Assembly (NCBI RefSeq): GCF_018603435.1
Contig: NZ_CP075682.1
Span: 2,914,001 to 2,978,000 of the forward strand
Source of the DNA: Chryseobacterium sp. ZHDP1
GTDB lineage: Bacteria > Bacteroidota > Bacteroidia > Flavobacteriales > Weeksellaceae
Direction of reading: 5' to 3'
Length of the DNA: 64,000 bases
The notes beneath the pieces were generated by a model, which was not told the DNA's origin, made no database searches, and saw only the letters and a program-made list of their open reading frames with translations. A program made the position numbers and the translations under genes. Within the stretch, counting starts at the first letter, position 1, and each line of letters begins with the position of its first letter. This document shows, piece after piece, positions 58,682 through 64,000 of this stretch.

Positions 58682-59926
58682 ATGACAAACGAACAGTATC
58701 AGGAAGCGGTAGAATGGCTTTTCGTTCAGGCTCCTAATTATCAGACAGACGGGCAGAAAGCTTACAAGCCGGGATTGGACAATATTATAAAACTTTGCGA
58801 TTTTTTTGGAAATCCTCAGGAAAAAATAAAATGCATTCACATTGGCGGAACGAACGGCAAGGGTTCTTCCAGTAATATGCTTGCTTCTGTTCTGCAGCAA
58901 TCGGGATATAAAATAGGTCTGTATAATTCTCCCCATCTCATTGATTTTACAGAGCGAATTAAAGTGAACGGAAAAAACTGCGACAAGGAATTTGTATTTA
59001 ATTTCATCCGGAAACTGAAAAGTCTTCCTGACAATATTCGTCCTTCCTTTTTCGAATTTACCACGATCATGGCTTTCGAATATTTTTATCAGCAAAATGT
59101 AGATTTTGCGATTATAGAAGTCGGTTTAGGAGGCAGACTGGATTCTACCAATATCATTAAGCCATTGGTTTCAGCCATTACAAATGTACAGCTGGATCAT
59201 CAGAATATTTTAGGAGATACCATTGAAGAAATTGCAGGAGAAAAAGCAGGAATCGTAAAAGCGGGAGTTCCTGTTATTTCCGGAGATGAAAACGAAGCCG
59301 TAAAAAATATTATTAAAAATAAAGCTGATGAAGAAAATGCGACTTTTGTTGATGCTTCCCTGCTAAGAACAGGTTTAAAATCTGATTTAAAAGGAAATTA
59401 TCAAGAGAAAAACATTAAGGTCGTTTTATGTTTAATTGATGAATTAAGAAAATTAAATTACACCATTTCCGATGAAAATATTGAAAAAGGACTTCTTCAT
59501 GTTCACCAAAACACAGGATTTATCGGTCGATGGTTCCAGTTTTCAGAAAATCCATTGACGATTTGCGACACAGGACACAATCAGGCAGGTCTGGAATATG
59601 TTTTTTCACAATTAAATTCCATCGATAAGCGCAAACATATTATTTTAGGCTTCGTGAATGACAAAAAAATAGACGACGTCATGAAAATTTTACCTGACAA
59701 TTCTCAGTTTTATTTTGCAAAACCAGCCATCCATCGCGGAAGACACCCTGAAGATTATGAAAATTTACTGGTTGATGCGAAAATTTTTTACAAAATTTTC
59801 GATTCTGTACAACAGGCGTATCTTTCTGCAAAAGAGGAATGTACAAATGAAGAAATGATTTTTATCGGCGGAAGCAATTTTGTAGTGGGAGAATTTTTAG
59901 AAAAAAATTTGGAGATTTCTAAATAA
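58682..59926 (+). CDS. folC: folylpolyglutamate synthase/dihydrofolate synthase
   Basis: A 414-residue Mur-ligase-fold enzyme. HIGGTNGKGSSSNMLASVL (about 56-74) is the P-loop; SPHLIDFTERIKVNG, EVGLGGRLDSTNI and CDTGHNQAGLEYVFSQL follow in the usual order. It adds glutamate to folates. The tRNA-Val pair lies 44 bp downstream. Confidence 0.94.
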   Translation: MTNEQYQEAVEWLFVQAPNYQTDGQKAYKPGLDNIIKLCDFFGNPQEKIKCIHIGGTNGKGSSSNMLASVLQQSGYKIGLYNSPHLIDFTERIKVNGKNCDKEFVFNFIRKLKSLPDNIRPSFFEFTTIMAFEYFYQQNVDFAIIEVGLGGRLDSTNIIKPLVSAITNVQLDHQNILGDTIEEIAGEKAGIVKAGVPVISGDENEAVKNIIKNKADEENATFVDASLLRTGLKSDLKGNYQEKNIKVVLCLIDELRKLNYTISDENIEKGLLHVHQNTGFIGRWFQFSENPLTICDTGHNQAGLEYVFSQLNSIDKRKHIILGFVNDKKIDDVMKILPDNSQFYFAKPAIHRGRHPEDYENLLVDAKIFYKIFDSVQQAYLSAKEECTNEEMIFIGGSNFVVGEFLEKNLEISK

Positions 59927-59970
59927 GTCGTATATTTGCACCACTCTAATCGAGGAAACAACGATAAAGA

Positions 59971-60045
59971 GGGTTCTTAGCTCAGTTGGTTCAGAGCATC
60001 TGGTTTACACCCAGAGGGTCGGGGGTTCGAATCCCTCAGGACCCA
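59971..60045 (+). tRNA. tRNA-Val(TAC), first of two
   Basis: 75-nt cloverleaf: acceptor GGGTTCT/AGGACCC, D-arm GCTC-AGTTGGTTC-AGAGC, anticodon stem TCTGG/CCAGA with loop TTTACAC (anticodon TAC), T-arm GGGGG-TTCGAAT-CCCTC, discriminator A. CCA is not encoded. Confidence 0.95.
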
Positions 60046-60078
60046 CAGAAAAGGAAACGAAACCTTTTAAAAAAATTC

Positions 60079-60153
60079 GGGTTCTTAGCTCAGTTGGTTC
60101 AGAGCATCTGGTTTACACCCAGAGGGTCAGGGGTTCGAATCCCTTAGGACCCA
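60079..60153 (+). tRNA. tRNA-Val(TAC), second of two
   Basis: Same sequence as the first copy except for two changes in the outer T-arm (AGGGG/CCCTT instead of GGGGG/CCCTC). The integrase gene lies 200 bp downstream, so its 3' end is a candidate attachment site. Confidence 0.95.
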
Positions 60154-60156
60154 CTT

Positions 60157-60184
60157 AAACTCCCTTTAATAGGGAGTTTTTTAT
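60157..60184 (+). terminator. terminator after the tRNA-Val pair
   Basis: AAACTCCCT (60157-60165) and AGGGAGTTT (60171-60179) form a 9-bp stem followed by a T-run. Confidence 0.8.
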
Positions 60185-60269
60185 TTCTATATGTGAAGTA
60201 TGCCTTTTTTTCTCTAAGTAAGAACTTGCAGAAGTTATCTTCTCAAAAATTTCTCTTTAACCATACTAA

Positions 60270-60314
60270 AGGTATACATAAAGGTGTGCATTATTTTCTT
60301 GAGGTGTGCATTAT
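60270..60314. repeat. AGGTGTGCATTAT direct repeats before the integrase
   Basis: AGGTGTGCATTAT occurs at 60282-60294 and 60302-60314 (20 bp apart); a degenerate AGGTATACATA at 60270-60280 may be a third unit. They lie 39 bp before the integrase start and could be integrase arm sites or an operator. The rest of the 60185-60352 gap shows nothing further. Confidence 0.6.
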
Positions 60315-60352
60315 AAACCTCCTATTCATCAACATTTTTAAATTATACACCA

Positions 60353-61555
60353 ATGAACATTAATAAGATTAGTATTCTATTCTTGATTGCAAAAAGTAGA
60401 ATAAATTCATTAGGTAAGTGTTCTATTAGATGTAGAATAACTTATGAGAAAAAAAGATATGAGTTTGCAACAGGACTATTTATTAACCCTAATAACTGGA
60501 TAGCTTCAAAACAAAAAGCACATCCACCTAATTCAGATAACAACCAAATCAACACACAACTCAGCCTGATTAAACAAGACATTAATCAGGCTTTTTTATT
60601 CCTTCAGGTTCAGGAAAAGGACTTTGATGTAGATGATATTTACAGACAGTACAAAGGTGAGAATATCAAGCAGGAAAAATCTATTATGGAAGTATTTCAC
60701 CTCCATATTACTAAACAGGAAAAACTGATAGGTATTTCTACCACACAAGTATCTGTAGCTAAGTTCTACCAGACACAAGCTCATGTGAAGTCTTTCATAA
60801 AGTATCAGTACAACAAATCAGATTATCTTCTGAAAGACATGACAATGGCATTTATTACTGAGTTTGAATTCTATCTTAAGGCTGAAAAGCAGTTTAAACA
60901 GAATACAGTTCATAAGACCATACAGAGGTTTAAGCAGATAGTAAAGTTAGCTGTAGGACTGGATTATTTAGCTAAAGACCCTTTCCTACTCTACAAGAAC
61001 AGGAAACCTAAGAAACAAGTTGTATTCTTATCTAAAGAGGAACTGGAAGCGTTAGAAAAGTATCAGTTTGCTTCTGAAAGATTACAGCAAGTTGCTGATA
61101 TGTTTATTTTCTGCTGTTATACAGGATTAGCATATACAGAGATGGCAAATCTTAAGGCATGTAATATTCAGACAGGCTATGACAGTAACAAGTGGATTCA
61201 TATTCACAGGCAAAAGACTAAAAGAGATTATGACATTCCTTTACTATCCAAAGCTGAAAGTATTTTAGACAAGTATAGAACAGAGACACAGCTCCTTCCT
61301 GTAATTACGAATCAGAAGTTCAACTCCTATTTAAAGGAGATAGCTGAGATTGTTGGTATAGCAAAAAATCTAACTCATCATCTGGCAAGAAAAACCTTCG
61401 CTTCCACTATTCTACTTTACAATGATGTTCCTATGGAAATTGTGAGTGAGCTTTTAGGGCATTCAGAGATAGGGATTACTCAACAACATTATGCTAAGGT
61501 GGTTAAAAAGAAGATTGGTGAACAGATGAGTAAGTTAAATTCTAAGCTGAAATAA
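60353..61555 (+). CDS. int: tyrosine recombinase of the CTnDOT-like Bacteroidota group
   Basis: A 400-residue site-specific integrase. An N-terminal arm-binding domain (about 1-90, FATGLFINPNNWIASKQKAH) and a core-binding SAM-like domain (about 100-205) precede the catalytic domain: YTGLAYTEMANL (box I, where the usual Arg is replaced, as in CTnDOT integrases), HLARKTFAS (His343, Arg346), LLGHSEIGITQQHYAKV (His370 and nucleophile Tyr380). Directly downstream of tRNA-Val. Its codon use is more AT-rich than folC. Confidence 0.93.
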   Translation: MNINKISILFLIAKSRINSLGKCSIRCRITYEKKRYEFATGLFINPNNWIASKQKAHPPNSDNNQINTQLSLIKQDINQAFLFLQVQEKDFDVDDIYRQYKGENIKQEKSIMEVFHLHITKQEKLIGISTTQVSVAKFYQTQAHVKSFIKYQYNKSDYLLKDMTMAFITEFEFYLKAEKQFKQNTVHKTIQRFKQIVKLAVGLDYLAKDPFLLYKNRKPKKQVVFLSKEELEALEKYQFASERLQQVADMFIFCCYTGLAYTEMANLKACNIQTGYDSNKWIHIHRQKTKRDYDIPLLSKAESILDKYRTETQLLPVITNQKFNSYLKEIAEIVGIAKNLTHHLARKTFASTILLYNDVPMEIVSELLGHSEIGITQQHYAKVVKKKIGEQMSKLNSKLK

Positions 61556-61607
61556 GTATTATGTATTATTAACTCTTTGTATTTTTACAGAGAGTTAATT
61601 TTCAATT

Positions 61608-64000
61608 ATGTTACTAGATGCTAAGCTGAATCAATTTGATTCATTCCCTATAGAATTTAAAGAGATTAATCCTGAAGATTTCATGTTTACTTTAGATGCT
61701 TCGGGAACAAGAGTTCCAAGAACTGATTTTGAAATTGAAAATGGAGGGGACAAAATATTAATATCTCCTGATACTAATGGCTATATAAATGATACCTTAC
61801 AAACCCATTTAGAACTTGCACATAAAAACACTGTAGTAATCAATGCTCCTGTTGGACAAGGTAAATCATATGCTATAATTCAAACTGTAAAAAGGTACTT
61901 TGACTCAAATGAAAGATATTTAGTTTTTGTTGTTTCTCCTTTTGTAAGTTTAGTTAAACAGTATTGTGATGATATTGAGGAATCAGGAGTTCCTGCTGAT
62001 CAGATTTATAGTTATGATAACTTGGGAAGAAGCACTGGTATTGACTATACTAAAAGAGAAATTCAGGTTGTTACAGCAAACACTTTATTAGGAAATCCAG
62101 GAGAAGATGGATTTAAAAACTCTGATATCAAAAGAGAGTATATAAATACCCTCGTAACCCATTGTGAAAAGGAAGGAATAAAGGTTGTTTTCATTTATGA
62201 TGAAATACATGACTCCTATCATAACTTTCAACAAGAATATATATTCAACTTATGGAAATGGAGAAATGTGATTCAAAAGAATTTTATACTAAGTGCTACT
62301 TACAATGAAGCCTCTAAGGTTGTAATAGAATATTTAGCTGAACTTACAAACTATAAAATTCAGATTATTGAGTCTGAAAGAGTGAGATTTGTTGATAAAC
62401 AAAGTACTTTACATTTATACTACTCTTCTGCTTACAATTTTACTTCTAAAACCATAGAGATAGATAGTTTAATTAAAAGCTTGATAACCCGTAAGAAAAA
62501 TGTTGACATACTATGTTATTCTAAAAACCTAGCTAAAAGCTTAATCAATCCAAAGGATGAAATTGGAAAGTTACTTCTAGATACTTATGGAAAGATAAAA
62601 GATTGTACTTCTGAACTGAATACTAATCAAAGAGAAGAAAATACTGAACCTACTAATCAATATGATGATGAGAAATGTAATGTAGGAACCAATTTCAAAA
62701 CAGGTGTTAGTATAAAAAAAGACAATCACGCATTTGTAATAATATTCCCTTCTAGAAGTACCAGATTACCTTTTAGAAATAAGTATGGCATCTTTTCAGG
62801 AGGTGTTAACTCTGTAATCCAAGCATTAGCAAGGCAAAGAACTAAGGGGGAAATACATATTGTTTTACCTAAGCCAGACCATTTTCACTATGACAGTTTG
62901 GATCATTCTGGCATGACAACAGAACAGAAGGAAGTTTTTAAACAGTATTATAATCTAGTTCAGCATTACAAAGCTCCTGATAGCAAGGTAAAATATATCA
63001 AATTAAATAGACAAGATTTTCTTTTAAGAGAGTTCTATGAGAATAAGCTAAAAGGAAATGTAAAAGATGAGATTATAACAATAGATTCCTTATCTAGAAG
63101 TAACACTTTGCCAAGGCTCCTTTTCCCATCCTTTCAGGAGTTTAAATTGGAAACAGGTGAAGATTTCCTTGCTAATGAAATTCCTTTCTTTGGAGGGGAT
63201 ATAAGCTCATATTTAACTTATAGTGCATTAACTAATCAATTTATTAATTGTAGACTACAAGAAATAAGTTTTAGACCAGTTATAAAATTTGAGGAAGGTA
63301 GAGTCCAAGAGATGCTAAACACAGTACTCAATCATTTTTATGGGGAAGACTATGCATTATCATTAGCTCCATTTACTAATTTCTCACTTTTTTATAATGA
63401 CTTTAAAACATCCTTATTTAAGGATTATCAGCTACTCTATAAGAAAGCAGGAGGAGATTCTTTTGAAAATATTGTTGAAGGAACACCACCAGCAAAGAAG
63501 TTTGAACTACAACTTTTACTTTTTACTAATAAGCTAAAAGAAGGTAAATTAAAATCTTTATATGATGAGGATTACTCAAGAGGTGATTACTTTAGTGATG
63601 CAATAGCTCATACCAAAGACTTAGATATTGACTCTATAGATGATATTTCTTATAAAAACAGAGTTGAGTTCTATCAAACACTCAATTATTTCAGAGAAAA
63701 GATGATAACATCCCTTAATGAGTATAGAAGAGGTGGTGATTCTTATCATTTTATTCCTTCAAGTTATTATGAAGAATTCTTTACAACAGAAGACATTGCA
63801 AAAATTAGAAAATTACTCAACTTGTATAAGGCTGATAAACTCTTAGAAATTGGAGTTTTTGAATTCAAAAGGAGATTTGAGGAAAGTAAATCCTTGAAGA
63901 GCAAATTAAAAACATTTTATTTCATCTTAAGAGAGGACTTTCTTGATATAGAAGAAAGAGTTGCTGATCCCAAAATAAACTTTCTTGGTAGAAGGAGGAA
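61608..64000 (+). CDS. large SF2-like helicase/ATPase, 3' end cut by the window
   Basis: An open frame of at least 797 codons from ATG 61608 (MLLDAKLNQFDSFPIEF). Walker A is NAPVGQGKSYAI (Gly83-Ser87); motif II is DEIH at 198-201 after VVFIY; NVGTNFKTGVSI and VIQALARQRTK (about 402-412) look like helicase motifs V and VI. The C-terminal half has no recognisable domain. It resembles origin-binding or replication-initiation helicases of mobile elements, but I cannot name it. Very AT-rich, like the integrase. Confidence 0.8.
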   Translation, partial: MLLDAKLNQFDSFPIEFKEINPEDFMFTLDASGTRVPRTDFEIENGGDKILISPDTNGYINDTLQTHLELAHKNTVVINAPVGQGKSYAIIQTVKRYFDSNERYLVFVVSPFVSLVKQYCDDIEESGVPADQIYSYDNLGRSTGIDYTKREIQVVTANTLLGNPGEDGFKNSDIKREYINTLVTHCEKEGIKVVFIYDEIHDSYHNFQQEYIFNLWKWRNVIQKNFILSATYNEASKVVIEYLAELTNYKIQIIESERVRFVDKQSTLHLYYSSAYNFTSKTIEIDSLIKSLITRKKNVDILCYSKNLAKSLINPKDEIGKLLLDTYGKIKDCTSELNTNQREENTEPTNQYDDEKCNVGTNFKTGVSIKKDNHAFVIIFPSRSTRLPFRNKYGIFSGGVNSVIQALARQRTKGEIHIVLPKPDHFHYDSLDHSGMTTEQKEVFKQYYNLVQHYKAPDSKVKYIKLNRQDFLLREFYENKLKGNVKDEIITIDSLSRSNTLPRLLFPSFQEFKLETGEDFLANEIPFFGGDISSYLTYSALTNQFINCRLQEISFRPVIKFEEGRVQEMLNTVLNHFYGEDYALSLAPFTNFSLFYNDFKTSLFKDYQLLYKKAGGDSFENIVEGTPPAKKFELQLLLFTNKLKEGKLKSLYDEDYSRGDYFSDAIAHTKDLDIDSIDDISYKNRVEFYQTLNYFREKMITSLNEYRRGGDSYHFIPSSYYEEFFTTEDIAKIRKLLNLYKADKLLEIGVFEFKRRFEESKSLKSKLKTFYFILREDFLDIEERVADPKINFLGRRR

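Larger units (their letters stand above)
60079..64000 (+). mobile_element. left part of a probable integrative element at tRNA-Val
   Basis: A tyrosine recombinase directly behind a tRNA gene, followed by a large SF2-like helicase of unfamiliar type, is the usual start of an integrative element or island. The right end and second att site lie outside the window, so extent and type (ICE, prophage, satellite) are open. Confidence 0.6.

Noticed and set aside
1-64000. CRISPR array
   Set aside because: No regularly spaced direct repeats of 24-40 bp were seen; the only short regular repeats are the operators and the integrase-proximal repeats.

Overview
The window is a chromosomal segment of a Bacteroidota bacterium, most likely a Flavobacteriia/Weeksellaceae member close to Chryseobacterium. 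This rests on low GC, Bacteroidota -7 promoter elements of the form TAnnTTTG in front of several genes, and gene families typical of the group (DUF3078, YARHG lipoprotein, OMP_b-brl_3-type receptor, variant zinc-ribbon IS256-type transposase, CTnDOT-like tyrosine recombinase). No database search was possible; family names come from motif recognition.

Region by region: 1-9.8 kb holds the 5' part of gdhA, dprA, a rhomboid protease, an OM-type DUF3078 protein, a frameshifted csaA, a PolB-like 3'-5' exonuclease, a sufT-like gene, and a calpain-like cysteine protease with a small upstream companion. 9.8-31.6 kb is mostly housekeeping: an HMG-CoA-lyase-like enzyme, pepT, thiL, mutS, a TrmH-like methyltransferase, nadK, fbaA and accD, with three small secreted TonB-C-terminus-like proteins and several small envelope proteins.

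32.2-40.9 kb is visibly more AT-rich and is the most interesting part. It is an apparent RiPP (ribosomally made, modified peptide) island: a ThiF/E1-like adenylyltransferase, a PAS-LuxR regulator divergent from a LuxI/FeeM-like N-acyltransferase, an outer-membrane beta-barrel receptor, a 65-aa precursor peptide, an FxsB-like radical SAM/SPASM enzyme, a C39-peptidase ABC exporter and a 32-aa membrane peptide. The precursor's C-terminus carries three in-register pentads (YSEVV-YDRII-HERTI), as expected of a cyclophane-type substrate. Four copies of the palindrome CTACAC-N4-GTGTAG form two promoter modules with identical geometry: operator, 38 bp, operator, 38 bp, -7 element. One is in front of the acyltransferase and one in front of the receptor. 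A terminator-like hairpin sits between the precursor and the radical SAM gene.

41-52.9 kb carries a fused SpmA/SpmB-like membrane protein, a tonB-exbD-exbB cluster, a large secreted protein, a DUF885 lipoprotein, DinB and DUF1398 proteins, an endonuclease III without iron-sulfur cysteines, and bcp. 53.08-54.35 kb is a complete IS element with 18-bp perfect terminal repeats. 54.4-59.9 kb holds GNAT, manC, SprT-like, TolC and folC genes. The right end has two tandem tRNA-Val(TAC) genes followed by a tyrosine recombinase and a large SF2-like helicase running off the edge, which looks like the start of an integrative element at a tRNA-Val locus.
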